Below are positions 44,454-53,462 of a stretch of DNA of 64,000 nt, one piece after another. A model generated the notes under the pieces. That model was not told the DNA's origin, did not search any database, and saw only the letters and a program-made list of their open reading frames with translations. Both the position numbers and the translations under genes were made by a program. The stretch is from the NCBI GenBank assembly GCA_903642225.1, contig CAHJWI010000016.1:18206-82205 (forward strand), in the 5' to 3' direction. Position 1 is the stretch's first letter. The number at the start of each line of letters is the position of its first letter. This DNA is from Acidobacteriaceae bacterium (GTDB taxonomy: Bacteria; Acidobacteriota; Terriglobia; Terriglobales; Acidobacteriaceae).

Positions 44454-46231
44454 CGCCTCCCTCCCCTCTGACATCCCGTCGCGCAGCGAAGCCGCCCGGT
44501 CGTTCCTCCAGCACCGCGAATCCCGCACCCGCATGGCGCCGCCCCCTCGCATGGACCGACCATCATTACCTCGCGCTCGGCTATCTTGGCCTTTCATTCA
44601 TCGCCGTAGCCGTTGGTACCCTGCTCTCCCTTGCCATGCGCATCCACCGTGTCTGGCCCACTGGCAGCCTGCTCGGCGCGTCCGTCAGTCCGGAACAGTA
44701 CCTCGCCCTTGTTACGATGCACGGCACCCTCATGATTTTCTTCGTTCTCACGGTGGCCCCGCAATCCGGGTTCGCCAACCTGGTGCTTCCTGGTCAGCTC
44801 GGCAGCAAAGACATGGCTCTGCCGCTCGTCAATGCCACCGGCTTCTGGATTACCGCCCTTGCCCTCATGATCATGCTCGCAGCCTTCTTCGTCCCGGCAG
44901 GCGCGCCCATCGGCGGCTGGTCTGCCTACCCGCCACTCTCCGCCATGCCGGCTGCCGGTCCCGGCCAGGGCTCCGGCATGGATCTCTGGCTTGCCTCTCT
45001 CGCCATCTTCTGCATCGGGTCCACACTTGGTGCCGTCAACACCGTCGTCACGGTCGCTCGCTGCCGATGCCCCGGCCTCACCTACGGCCGGCTTCCACTC
45101 ACCGTATGGTCCTGGCTCACCGCCGCCCTGCTCACCATCCTCGTCTTTTCGGTACTCTTCGCCGCCATCATTCTGCTCTCATGCGACCGCCACCTCGGCA
45201 CGGCCTTCTTCGTCCCCTCCACGCAATGGGTCAACGGCGTCGTCACCCACCGCTCCGGCGACGGCTCGCCCCTCCTCTGGCTTCACCTCTTCTGGTTCTT
45301 CGGTCATCCAGAGGTCTACATTGCCGTTCTCCCCGGCATGGGCCTTGTCTCCATGCTTCTCGGCAATTTCACCCGCCGACGCATCCCCGGCTACCGCATG
45401 ATGATCGCCACGACCATGCTCATCGGAGGCCTTGGCATCCTCGTTTGGGGTCACCACATGTTTGTCGCCGGCCTCAATCCTTTCGCCGGCACCGCCTTCG
45501 AACTCACCACCATGGCAATCGCTTTGCCATCCGCCGCAAAGGTGCTCAACTGGCTTGTCATCCTCTGGCGCTCGCGACCCAGATTCGACACACCCATGCT
45601 CTGGGCTCTGGGCTTCGTCTCGGTCTTTGTCTGCGGCGGCCTCTCCGGTCCCATTCTTGCCCAACCGGCGCTCGACGCCTATCTCCACAACACCTTCTTC
45701 GTCGTCGCCCACTTTCACCTCATCATGGCGATGGCTGCCATCTTCGGCATCTTTGCCGGCATCGCCTACTGGTTCCCGCTCATCACCGGCCGTGCCCTGC
45801 ACGAGCGACTTGGCAAAATCCATTTTTGGTGGACACTCTTCTTCGCCTACAGCACCTTTCTTCCCATGCACCTCACTGGCCTCGCTGGCGAGCCCCGCCA
45901 CTACGCCCAGCTCGACGGCATTGCCGGCACCGCAGGCGCCCTCGTCCGTTCCACCCTCCCGCTCGAGCGTCACATCACCGTCAGTGCCATCCTCCTTGGC
46001 CTTGGCCAGCTGCTTTGGATCGTCAACGTCCTGCACAGCTGGACCCGTGGCACTCCCGCCTCCGGCAATCCGTGGAACGCAACCACCATCGAGTGGGCTC
46101 CTGAAACGCCTGCCGGGTGCACCCTGGTCTGCGAACACGAACCCTGTCATTACGAGCAGATATCAGCATCTCCGATTACCGGAGACGCCAAACCGCATCC
46201 ACAGTGGGCATTCGAGGTGTCCGCAGAGTAG
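44450..46231 (+). CDS. ctaD: Cytochrome c oxidase subunit I
   Basis: A 593-residue heme-copper oxidase core with about 12 to 14 helices. Ligands visible: low-spin heme His in Met-His-Gly-Thr-Leu-Met-Ile-Phe, the CuB His-Tyr pair in Gly-His-Pro-Glu-Val-Tyr (including the D-channel Glu), the CuB pair in Gly-His-His-Met, and both heme His residues in Val-Ala-His-Phe-His-Leu. It reduces oxygen to water and pumps protons, so this is a type A-like enzyme. Translationally coupled to coxB and 22 nt before coxC. Confidence 0.96.
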   Translation: MTPPSPLTSRRAAKPPGRSSSTANPAPAWRRPLAWTDHHYLALGYLGLSFIAVAVGTLLSLAMRIHRVWPTGSLLGASVSPEQYLALVTMHGTLMIFFVLTVAPQSGFANLVLPGQLGSKDMALPLVNATGFWITALALMIMLAAFFVPAGAPIGGWSAYPPLSAMPAAGPGQGSGMDLWLASLAIFCIGSTLGAVNTVVTVARCRCPGLTYGRLPLTVWSWLTAALLTILVFSVLFAAIILLSCDRHLGTAFFVPSTQWVNGVVTHRSGDGSPLLWLHLFWFFGHPEVYIAVLPGMGLVSMLLGNFTRRRIPGYRMMIATTMLIGGLGILVWGHHMFVAGLNPFAGTAFELTTMAIALPSAAKVLNWLVILWRSRPRFDTPMLWALGFVSVFVCGGLSGPILAQPALDAYLHNTFFVVAHFHLIMAMAAIFGIFAGIAYWFPLITGRALHERLGKIHFWWTLFFAYSTFLPMHLTGLAGEPRHYAQLDGIAGTAGALVRSTLPLERHITVSAILLGLGQLLWIVNVLHSWTRGTPASGNPWNATTIEWAPETPAGCTLVCEHEPCHYEQISASPITGDAKPHPQWAFEVSAE

Positions 46232-46253
46232 TATCGCCTTAGGTTCACACCAA

Positions 46254-47030
46254 GTGCCAGCGATACTCCACCCCAACGAGGTTGAGCAACGACCCAAGCG
46301 TCGATATGACGAAGGTGACACCGGCGGCGGTCGTCTTCCACCCGTCGATCCCAAGCACACCGGCGGTGGCGGCGACAACGACAACTGGAACAATCAGCCC
46401 CAAGGCAGCCGTGGCCCACGAGAACGCCTACTGCGTTACAGGCTCGGCGTCTTCTTCGCTCTCGGCGGCGATCTCATGTTCTTTATCGCCCTGGTCAGCG
46501 CCTTCTTTGTCTCGAAGCACTCCGGACATTTCGACGCGTCGGCCCGGTGGATCAATCCGTGGCTTCCCATCGAGATTCCCGCAATCCTATGGCTCAACAG
46601 CGCCTTCCTGCTCTTTTCATCGCTTACCGTAGAGTTTGCGCGGCGCGCCATGTTTCACGACATCGACGTCCTGGAAGAATGGCTTGGACTCGGCCACCCC
46701 ACCCGCAAACGCGTACTTCCCTGGCTGGGTGCCTCCATCTTTCTTGGTGGCCTGTTCATCTGGGGACAACTACTCGCCTGGTCGCAGTTACGGCTCCAGC
46801 GCGCATCGTTCGCCGACAATCCATCCACCCACTTCTTCTATCTCATTACGGGCGTGCACGGCGTGCACCTGGTGCTCGGCATCGTGTTTTTGATAGCTGC
46901 CTTTATCGGCATGCGCACCATTCGCTCAGTCGAATCACGTCAGATTCTCGTGGACTGCTCCGCCTGGTACTGGCACAGCATGGGCGTTTTCTGGGTTTTT
47001 CTCTTTGCCCTGCTTGTCTATGGACAGTAG
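46254..47030 (+). CDS. coxC: Cytochrome c oxidase subunit III
   Basis: About 258 residues from the GTG at 46254, the best in-frame start after the ctaD stop. The first about 60 residues are hydrophilic, rich in Gly, Asp, Asn and Arg. Five helices follow with COX3 hallmarks such as Glu in Leu-Thr-Val-Glu-Phe-Ala-Arg-Arg, Gly-Val-His-Gly-Val-His-Leu and the C-terminal Ala-Trp-Tyr-Trp-His-Ser-Met-Gly-Val-Phe-Trp. The frame upstream of the GTG is a shadow of ctaD. Confidence 0.9.
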   Translation: MPAILHPNEVEQRPKRRYDEGDTGGGRLPPVDPKHTGGGGDNDNWNNQPQGSRGPRERLLRYRLGVFFALGGDLMFFIALVSAFFVSKHSGHFDASARWINPWLPIEIPAILWLNSAFLLFSSLTVEFARRAMFHDIDVLEEWLGLGHPTRKRVLPWLGASIFLGGLFIWGQLLAWSQLRLQRASFADNPSTHFFYLITGVHGVHLVLGIVFLIAAFIGMRTIRSVESRQILVDCSAWYWHSMGVFWVFLFALLVYGQ

Positions 47031-47064
47031 GTGCGCACCACGCCCGAAACATCCCACAGACCAA

Positions 47065-47325
47065 ATGCGCCTGTGCCGTACCTTGATGCGGACGGCAGCT
47101 TCAAGACGTCACCGCTTTGTCGTTCTGCTCGTTCTACTCACGCTGGCGGGTCCGGCAGACATCACACGCCAAGCACGGGCTCAAGGATGCAGTCTGTGCC
47201 GCGACAACGTCTCCCAAACCAACCCCGCCATCCAGAAAAGCTATCGTTCGGCGATTCTGCTCATGATCGCCGGCGCAGTCGGCATCTGTTCCGCGACCGC
47301 AGTCGTGCTGCGCAAACTACGCTGA
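47065..47325 (+). CDS. Small membrane protein with Cys-x2-Cys, end of cox operon
   Basis: About 86 residues. An N-terminal signal-like helix (about 12-32), then Gly-Cys-Ser-Leu-Cys-Arg-Asp-Asn, then a C-terminal transmembrane helix and a basic tail. It lies 34 nt downstream of coxC on the same strand. Small Cys-x2-Cys membrane proteins often accompany oxidase genes in Acidobacteriota (recollection, not checked). A role in oxidase assembly or metal handling is a guess. The start could also be ATG 47086. Confidence 0.6.
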   Translation: MRLCRTLMRTAASRRHRFVVLLVLLTLAGPADITRQARAQGCSLCRDNVSQTNPAIQKSYRSAILLMIAGAVGICSATAVVLRKLR

Positions 47326-47414
47326 CCCTTGCTCAACAACACATCCACTCACCAGCTTCGACAAGCTTCAGTTGCACAAACACGTTCCGGACACATGTCT
47401 CGGCAGACGAAAGT

Positions 47415-49574
47415 CTAGCGCCGTCCAGTGGCTTTCTTTCCTGACTTTTTGGCGGACGCCTTTGCCTGTACCTTCACTGCTGCTTTTTTGACGCTGGTTG
47501 CAGCCTTCACAGCCACATGCTTTACTGGCGCACCCTTCACGGGCGCTTTCTTCGACGCAGTCTTCACCGGCCCCTGTTTCACAGCAGCCTTGGTGGTTGT
47601 CTTCGCTGCAGTCTTCCCTTTCACTGCCGCAGCCTTCGCCACGATTGAAGCTCGCTGCAACGTTTTTGGGGTTACCGCAGCTTTCACAGGTGTCTTCTTT
47701 GCCGTGGAGCGCGTCGAGGGCTTGACCACCGCTTTCGCAACCACCTTCACCGGTGCGGCTTGTTGTTTGCTCTTCCCATTCTCGGCGATCGCGCTTTTCG
47801 GCTTCGCAGCCGACGACGCTGCCACGGTTTTCGTGTCAGGAGGCGCTGGTACAACCACTTTGGCCGTCTTCGACCGTGCAATCTCCTTCGTTGCGACAGG
47901 ATGCGGCAGCAGCGCCTCGGCTTCCGGAGCGTGTGCCGGCGCCGGTGCAAGCTTCTTCGCCGCTGCGGAGCCTGTCTCCGAAAGAACGCTGCCGGCAACT
48001 GCCGGGCCCTTCGCCACACTCTTCGCCAAGGTCCTTTTCTCCGCCGGCACCGGCATGCTCGCAGAAGGTTCCACCTCACCAGGCGCCAGCGGTGCCACAC
48101 TTCCCGCCAGCGGCTTATGCGTCGTCGGTGCGGGCCCCCGGTCCGGTCCGGTAATCGTTCCCGGCTCCATCAATCCCTCGGCAACACCGACTTCCTCCTC
48201 TCCGGCCGCTACCGTCGCGGCTGTCTTCTTTGCCTTCGCCCGGCTTGGCCGCGCCTCTTTCTTTGCACGTGCGCGTCGCAGATTCAGCGGAGGCGGCGGG
48301 GCCGGCGGCGAAAACGGCTCCAGGTATGCTTTCATCTCCTCAGGCGTGACCAGCTTGCCGTCCATCAACTCGAAGAACACCTTGTCCAGCAGTTCGTGGT
48401 ACACCGGCATATCCGGAACAATGCGCATTTCCTGCATCAAGGCGTACGGCAGTCGCTGGCGTGCGGTCGGCGACTCCGTCAGGAAGGTTTTCAAACGACC
48501 CTGCACCGCCCCACCCTTGGCCGAATAAAACATGGAAAGAACAAGGCCGGGATCCGCCTCGTACAGCATCCGCCATGCGCCCGAGGGCGCGCTGGCCTCC
48601 TTGCCGGCAAAGCGCGTCTGCAACTCGCGTGTTCTCTCCTCCAGCCCGTCGATCTCGCGCCCAAACCCTTCACGAGCAAAGGCACTTTTCAGCGCCGCAA
48701 CATCCCCGGCCTGGAGCTTGGCCGTCAGCAGCGGAAAAATCAGCGCAGCACTATCCGCGAAGATGCCCTGCGTCTGCAGTTGTCCCTGCTTCTCTCGAAC
48801 CTCAGCCAGCGCCGCCTCATTCGCCTTGCCAAGGGTCAACTGCGGTGCCAGCTTCGTGAGCCACCCTTCTGCATCCAGTGCGCGCATTACACGCTGGGGA
48901 TCCTCTTCGTGAAAGATCTCCTCAATCTCATACCCCTTCGCAAACTTAGACAGCACCTCGAAATCCACGTCCTCTTTGCTGTTCTCGTAACGCTGTTGGG
49001 TACGCGCCTCCATCTGCCATCCCAACCGCGCCGACAACCGGACCGCACGCGTCAGCCGCACCGGATCCTCGATAAATCCATAGTTGCTCACCAGCCGCAA
49101 CTCGCGATTTTCGATATCGGCCACCCCATTCAGCGGGTCCATCAGCAGACCATAGGAGCCCTCGTTCAAGCTCAGCGCCATGGCGTTCGCCGTAAAGTCA
49201 CGGCGTCGAAGGTCTTCACTGATACTCGTCAGCTCGTACTTTGGCTTGCCAGGTTTGGGATAGCTCACACTCATCGCAGCCGCAACTTCTACCCGGACAC
49301 CTCCGGGGAAGAGAAAATAGAGTGATTGCGCCGGCGCAAACTCCCCGGTAAACACCGCACCAGCAGCTTCTAGGTCCTTGCGAAGGCCGATTGTCTCACC
49401 CTGCAGGGTCACATCCAGATCGCGGACTGAAGCACCACCCGTTAAATCTCTGACGGCACCACCCGTGAGAAAGAGGGTCAGGTCACGGGCACGAACGGCA
49501 TTCCGGACAAGACTGAGAGCGCGTTGTTGCGCAGGCGAGAGACGGTTTTCGAGCAGGTAGATATAATCAGCCAT
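47415..49574 (-). CDS. CCA-adding-type nucleotidyltransferase with histone-like tail
   Basis: 719 residues from the ATG at 49574 (a TTG at 49586 is less likely). Residues about 1-420 are a class II tRNA nucleotidyltransferase/poly(A)-polymerase-like enzyme: Gly-Gly-Ala-Val-Arg-Asp near 38-43, the metal-binding Asp-Leu-Asp-Val, Arg-Arg-Asp-Phe-Thr-Ala-Asn-Ala, and the RNA-binding head with Glu-Asp-Pro-Val-Arg-Leu. From about 423 to 719 the protein is a low-complexity Lys/Ala/Pro/Val tail, with repeated Ala-Val-Lys and Ala-Ala-Lys units like histone H1. Ordinary enzymes of this family have about 400-450 residues. CCA addition itself is not certain; poly(A) or CC-only activity are alternatives. 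Confidence 0.88.
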   Translation of the reverse strand: MADYIYLLENRLSPAQQRALSLVRNAVRARDLTLFLTGGAVRDLTGGASVRDLDVTLQGETIGLRKDLEAAGAVFTGEFAPAQSLYFLFPGGVRVEVAAAMSVSYPKPGKPKYELTSISEDLRRRDFTANAMALSLNEGSYGLLMDPLNGVADIENRELRLVSNYGFIEDPVRLTRAVRLSARLGWQMEARTQQRYENSKEDVDFEVLSKFAKGYEIEEIFHEEDPQRVMRALDAEGWLTKLAPQLTLGKANEAALAEVREKQGQLQTQGIFADSAALIFPLLTAKLQAGDVAALKSAFAREGFGREIDGLEERTRELQTRFAGKEASAPSGAWRMLYEADPGLVLSMFYSAKGGAVQGRLKTFLTESPTARQRLPYALMQEMRIVPDMPVYHELLDKVFFELMDGKLVTPEEMKAYLEPFSPPAPPPPLNLRRARAKKEARPSRAKAKKTAATVAAGEEEVGVAEGLMEPGTITGPDRGPAPTTHKPLAGSVAPLAPGEVEPSASMPVPAEKRTLAKSVAKGPAVAGSVLSETGSAAAKKLAPAPAHAPEAEALLPHPVATKEIARSKTAKVVVPAPPDTKTVAASSAAKPKSAIAENGKSKQQAAPVKVVAKAVVKPSTRSTAKKTPVKAAVTPKTLQRASIVAKAAAVKGKTAAKTTTKAAVKQGPVKTASKKAPVKGAPVKHVAVKAATSVKKAAVKVQAKASAKKSGKKATGRR

Positions 49575-49773
49575 GGTGTCGTGCAAGCTCTCCAGACCGG
49601 CGGGCGCCGGTGCACCAGATGCGCTAAGTCGCTGTAGGAGATGGAGTTATGCCCTATTGCGAACATAGCCGAACGTCTGAGTGTACCATGCGCATCCTAC
49701 CCGGGACCACCCTTTTTTCAGCACCATGTCCGCAGCACAAGGGCTCTCCGGCAACAGCCGATAGGGGTGCCCT

Positions 49774-50355
49774 GTGACGTCATCCCGGAAGAAAGTGATC
49801 GTGCGGCGCTTCTCGCCGGGCCTGCTCCGGGGGTATCTGCCTGCTGCAGGTTTTGTGAACAACCATGCACCGGCGAGCACTCTCGAACTCCTCGATCTTT
49901 CGGGGCGCGTGCAAAGCATCCCGCTTGATGACGTCAAAGCCGTACACTTCGTTCGAGACTTTAACGTAAGCGACGACGCAAATCCTGAGAGACTGCCACG
50001 ACGAAACTTTCTAGCGCGGCCTCGGACCGAAGGTCTGTGGATTCGCATGATTCTGCGAGATGACGAGCAGATTGAGGGCCTGGCACCTCTGGATCTCGCT
50101 CTTGCGGATGCGCTCGCAGACGACCGCGGTATCCAGTTCACACCTCCCGATGTACGCGGAAACACATTGCGCATGTACATACCACGCAGCGCGATGGCGT
50201 CCTTGCAGTTGGTTGCTGTCGTGACCACGCCCACTCGCCGCAAGCTCTTGGAAGCCGTGCCGAAGCCGACCGTTGACGACCCCCAGTTCCTCCTCGAACT
50301 GCAGGGGGATGCCGGTCAGGTACCTGGGTCTGCGCAGGACCAGGCAAGATCGTAG
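49774..50355 (+). CDS. Conserved protein of unknown function upstream of lpxD
   Basis: 193 residues from a GTG with an AGGGG box. The first about 65 residues look like a beta-rich domain (Lys-Val-Ile-Val-Arg-Arg-Phe, then Leu-Glu-Leu-Leu-Asp-Leu-Ser-Gly and Val-Lys-Ala-Val-His-Phe-Val-Arg-Asp-Phe), the sort of Sm/PilZ-like small barrel seen in uncharacterised Acidobacteriota proteins (DUF6982-like from memory). The C-terminal 30 residues are hydrophilic. It is 33 nt before lpxD on the same strand and probably cotranscribed. No function assigned. Confidence 0.7.
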   Translation: MTSSRKKVIVRRFSPGLLRGYLPAAGFVNNHAPASTLELLDLSGRVQSIPLDDVKAVHFVRDFNVSDDANPERLPRRNFLARPRTEGLWIRMILRDDEQIEGLAPLDLALADALADDRGIQFTPPDVRGNTLRMYIPRSAMASLQLVAVVTTPTRRKLLEAVPKPTVDDPQFLLELQGDAGQVPGSAQDQARS

Positions 50356-50388
50356 GCAGCGGCCAACACACGGAAGGACAGACGCCCA

Positions 50389-51423
50389 ATGAACGAGAAT
50401 CTGGAGTACAGTCTGGGTGACCTGGCAGGACTTCTACAGGCGGAACTGCACGGCGACAGCAGCATTTTGGTGCGCGGTGTCGCAGGAATCGAGCAGGCCG
50501 GCGCAGAGGAGATCACCTTTGTAGCAAACCAGAAGTATGCCTCCCTGGCACGAATCACTGCAGCGGCGGCCGTGCTCGTCGAGCCGGACTTTCCTCCTCT
50601 GGAGGGCATCGCGACCCTTCGGGTGCGAAACCCGTACCTCGCATTCTCCAGGGCCGTTGCGCTTTTCTACAGCCCACCAGCCTATCCCCCCGGCATCCAT
50701 CCCACGGCGGTCATTCACCGTTCCGCAGCCATTGGCGCAGGTGCTCACATTAGCGCGTATGTGGTGGTCGGCGCGAACGTGATCATTGGCGAAGGTGCCG
50801 TGCTGCTGCCGCACGTGGTGATCTACGAGGGTGCGCTTATAGGCCACCGGCTCCTTGCCCATGCTCATGCCGTCATCCGCGAGCATTGCCGGCTTGGAGA
50901 CGATGTAGTGCTGGGCAACGGTGCCGTTATCGGCGGCGACGGCTTCGGCTTCGCAAAGGATGAGGGACGCTGGTCCAAGATCGTGCAAAGCGGCGTTACG
51001 GTACTGGGCGACGCCGTGGAGGTGCAAAGTAACGCCTGCATCGACCGCGCCAGCATTGGGGAGACAGTCATCGGCCGCGGAGTGAAAATCGACAACCTGG
51101 TCCAGGTGGGCCACGGGTCTAGGGTGGGTGAGGATACTCTGCTGTGCGCTCAGGTCGGTCTGGCCGGCTCCAGCAAAATCGGTCAGCGCGTGATCCTGGC
51201 CGGCCAGGTGGGTGTCGCCGGCCACTGCACCGTGGGCGACGACGCAGTCGCCACGGCTCAGTCCGGCATCCCCAGTGATGTGGAAGCAAAGGCCATCGTC
51301 TCCGGCTACCCCGCCATGAACAACCGGCAGTGGCTGCGTGCAGTAGCTTCATTTGCCCGCCTGCCGGAACTCGTGCACCAAGTTCGAGCCCTGCGCCGTG
51401 CCGAGGACAGAACGCAAGAGTAG
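50389..51423 (+). CDS. lpxD: UDP-3-O-acylglucosamine N-acyltransferase
   Basis: A 344-residue left-handed beta-helix enzyme that adds the second acyl chain in lipid A synthesis. An N-terminal uridine-binding domain (Glu-Glu-Ile-Thr-Phe-Val, Pro-Tyr-Leu-Ala-Phe near 85) is followed by about ten hexapeptide repeats (Ile-Gly-x-Gly-Ala-x type) from 105 to 300. The catalytic His is in Asn-Leu-Val-Gln-Val-Gly-His-Gly. The C-terminal helix is basic. Its presence shows a lipid A outer membrane. No lpxA/fabZ neighbours, so it is a dispersed copy. Confidence 0.95.
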   Translation: MNENLEYSLGDLAGLLQAELHGDSSILVRGVAGIEQAGAEEITFVANQKYASLARITAAAAVLVEPDFPPLEGIATLRVRNPYLAFSRAVALFYSPPAYPPGIHPTAVIHRSAAIGAGAHISAYVVVGANVIIGEGAVLLPHVVIYEGALIGHRLLAHAHAVIREHCRLGDDVVLGNGAVIGGDGFGFAKDEGRWSKIVQSGVTVLGDAVEVQSNACIDRASIGETVIGRGVKIDNLVQVGHGSRVGEDTLLCAQVGLAGSSKIGQRVILAGQVGVAGHCTVGDDAVATAQSGIPSDVEAKAIVSGYPAMNNRQWLRAVASFARLPELVHQVRALRRAEDRTQE

Positions 51424-51467
51424 CAATTTGGGGGGACGTGAGGTCCGGGTGACGTGATCTGTCGGCT

Positions 51468-52262
51468 ATGCATCACAGCTTACAGATGTCTAACGAGACG
51501 ACGACAGGGATGGCAGCCGTTACCCGACCGACACGCGTGCTGCTGCTGGACGACGATGGCGCGAACCTGTTACTTCGTGGTGCGATCCTTCGTCAGAATG
51601 GCTACGAATGCATGTATGCCTCCTCCATCCAGGAGGCGAACGAGATGCTCGCATCAGCGGACATTGCGGTTCTGGATTACCACCTGGGTGAGGGCAAATT
51701 CGGGACTGAAGTCGCAGAACGGCTCCGCGCTCAACGCCCCGCGGTCCCCATCATTATCCTGTCGGCTACGCTGGAACACCGCTTCGGTGGCCCGGAAGAC
51801 ATGCACCTTCTCAAGGGGTATAGCTCCATCGGTGATCTGCTGTCAGCCTTGCGCAGCCTCAACGCCAAGCGGCGTGGAGTGCCCGTTCTAGTGGATGCAC
51901 GCGAGTTCTACTACTCGCGCATCGCCATGGCCATCGGCGTAGACGTGCAGGTACAAATTGTGGACGCACAAGCCAACTGGGTGTACGTGAACGAGTGCGC
52001 CGCAGACTACCTGGAAAAGCCGCGTGACTGGTTTACCGGCCATAATCTTCACGCGGACATGGGCAACACACTACGTGACTGGCGCGACGTAATTGCGACC
52101 GTAGCGCAGACCCGCGAGACGTACATCGACCGCACAAGGCGCGGCATGTTGCTGCGACCGAGGACGGAAGAACGCGACGCAACCTGGAGCGTCCTTGCCT
52201 TTCCCATCATGCTGCACGACGGCGGTAGTGGCGTCGTGTTGAGCGCTCGCATCCTGACTTGA
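51468..52262 (+). CDS. Response-regulator receiver protein with PAS-like output
   Basis: 264 residues (or 258 from ATG 51486). The receiver domain (about 22-140) has the acidic pair in Leu-Asp-Asp-Asp, the phosphoacceptor Asp in Val-Leu-Asp-Tyr-His, Ser in Leu-Ser-Ala-Thr and Lys in Leu-Leu-Lys-Gly. The second half (about 150-250), with Tyr-Val-Asn-Glu-Cys-Ala-Ala-Asp-Tyr-Leu, resembles a PAS sensor domain and not a DNA-binding output. No kinase is adjacent. The C-terminal codons lie in the first unit of a tandem repeat that continues past the stop. Confidence 0.8.
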   Translation: MHHSLQMSNETTTGMAAVTRPTRVLLLDDDGANLLLRGAILRQNGYECMYASSIQEANEMLASADIAVLDYHLGEGKFGTEVAERLRAQRPAVPIIILSATLEHRFGGPEDMHLLKGYSSIGDLLSALRSLNAKRRGVPVLVDAREFYYSRIAMAIGVDVQVQIVDAQANWVYVNECAADYLEKPRDWFTGHNLHADMGNTLRDWRDVIATVAQTRETYIDRTRRGMLLRPRTEERDATWSVLAFPIMLHDGGSGVVLSARILT

Positions 52263-52314
52263 GCGCTCGCATCCTGGCTTCAGGGCTCGATCGGACTTGA
52301 GGGCTCGATCGGCA
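52239..52314 (+). repeat. Short tandem repeats spanning a stop codon
   Basis: Two 20-nt units (52239-52258 and 52259-52278, one mismatch) are followed by two 18-nt units (52279-52296 and 52297-52314, few mismatches) sharing the TTGAG/TTCAG-GGCTCG theme. The first unit encodes the last residues of the receiver protein and the second begins at its TGA. Confidence 0.8.
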
Positions 52315-52387
52315 AATGTTTGCGGCGCCCCAAGCGATGCACCCCGTTCAGAATGTCGGCCCCACGCACTGCTGCTACTCTTTTCTG

Positions 52388-52738
52388 ATGCACCGTTATG
52401 TGGCCGTTTCCGGGATTTTTGCCAGTGCGTTGCTGAGTGGATGCCACTCCAGGTATGTGGAAACAACCATCACAAATGCCACAGCAGCGCCCGTTTCTGT
52501 TGTTCAGGTGGAGTACCCAAGTGCGAGCTTTGGCGTGCAAACCCTGGCTCCGGGGCAGGTCTTCCACTACCGCTTCAAGCTCTACGGATCAGGACTGGTC
52601 AAGCTTAGCTACTTCGATGCGAAATTGCAGGAACATCACAGCACAGGTCCCACGCTGGACGAGGGTGACGAGGGCACACTGGAAATCACAGTGACAGCGC
52701 CCGATCACGCCGACTTCAAGACGAGGGTGCACAAGTAA
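52388..52738 (+). CDS. Small lipoprotein upstream of tmk
   Basis: 116 residues from the ATG at 52388. The signal ends in a lipobox (Leu-Leu-Ser-Gly-Cys near 19). The mature part is a compact beta-rich domain (Thr-Thr-Ile-Thr-Asn-Ala-Thr-Ala-Ala-Pro-Val, then Val-Glu-Tyr-Pro-Ser) that looks like an immunoglobulin-type sandwich. Its stop shares a base with the tmk start (TAATG), so the two are translationally coupled. Function unknown. Confidence 0.7.
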   Translation: MHRYVAVSGIFASALLSGCHSRYVETTITNATAAPVSVVQVEYPSASFGVQTLAPGQVFHYRFKLYGSGLVKLSYFDAKLQEHHSTGPTLDEGDEGTLEITVTAPDHADFKTRVHK

Positions 52739-53424
52739 TGGCGGGGTTCTTCATCACATTTGAAGGGCCGGATGGTTCAGGCAAAACCACACAGTTGAAG
52801 TTGCTGACGCAGTGGTTCCGTGCGCAGGACGTGGCTCCGGTGCTGCTCCGACAACCCGGCGGAACGCCACTGGGCGAGCAAATTCGCTCCATCGTGCTGC
52901 ACAGCCGTACGGATGAGAAGTTAGGTGTGCTCGATCCCATGGCGGAACTCGCACTCATGTTCGCAGACCGTGCGCAATCCATTGCAGAGGTCATTCTGCC
53001 GGCGTTACAACACAACCGTGTTGTTCTCTGCGACCGCTACACCGACAGCAGTGAGGCCTACCAGGGTGCCGGTCGCGGGCTTGGCAGTGCACGGGTGCTG
53101 ACGCTGCATGCAGAACTCTGCGGCGGCCTGCAGCCAGATCTGACTGTGCTGCTGCTGCCGGATGTAGAGAAAGCGTTGCTGCGAGCGCGTCACCGGAACG
53201 AGGGCGCCCTCCAGGTGGGTGGCGACGACGAAAACCGGTTTGAGCGCGCCGGTGACGACTTCTTTCGCCGTGTGCATGCCGGCTATACCGCGATTGCAAA
53301 GCGTGAGCCGCAACGAGTCGTTGCCATCGGTGGTGACAGGAGTATTGAGGACGTGGCGAAGGCTGTCCGTGACGCCGTGGCGGCACGTTGGACGCCGGCG
53401 GCCGCACACACTGGTGCATACTGA
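52738..53424 (+). CDS. tmk: Thymidylate kinase
   Basis: A 228-residue kinase converting dTMP to dTDP. P-loop Glu-Gly-Pro-Asp-Gly-Ser-Gly-Lys-Thr-Thr near 8-17, the Asp-Arg-Tyr-Thr-Asp-Ser-Ser motif near 97, and an Arg-x-Arg-His-Arg-type lid. Two acidic residues in the lid region (Asn-Glu-Gly then Gly-Asp-Asp-Glu-Asn-Arg) replace the usual short loop. Coupled to the upstream lipoprotein gene. Confidence 0.95.
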   Translation: MAGFFITFEGPDGSGKTTQLKLLTQWFRAQDVAPVLLRQPGGTPLGEQIRSIVLHSRTDEKLGVLDPMAELALMFADRAQSIAEVILPALQHNRVVLCDRYTDSSEAYQGAGRGLGSARVLTLHAELCGGLQPDLTVLLLPDVEKALLRARHRNEGALQVGGDDENRFERAGDDFFRRVHAGYTAIAKREPQRVVAIGGDRSIEDVAKAVRDAVAARWTPAAAHTGAY

Positions 53425-53462
53425 ACGTATCCAACCACATCCCTCCTCTCAGGTGATTTCGC

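Noticed and set aside
43641..44597. 318-codon minus-strand frame over coxB
   Set aside because: Antisense to the complete CuA-containing subunit II; Cys/Gly/Glu composition typical of shadow frames.
45179..46150. 323-codon minus-strand frame inside ctaD
   Set aside because: Antisense to a well-supported oxidase subunit; composition dominated by Gly, Asp and Glu, with no motifs.
47760..49325. 521-codon plus-strand frame
   Set aside because: Lies wholly opposite the nucleotidyltransferase gene; its Arg/Leu/His-rich product shows no family features. It is a shadow of GC-rich codon bias.
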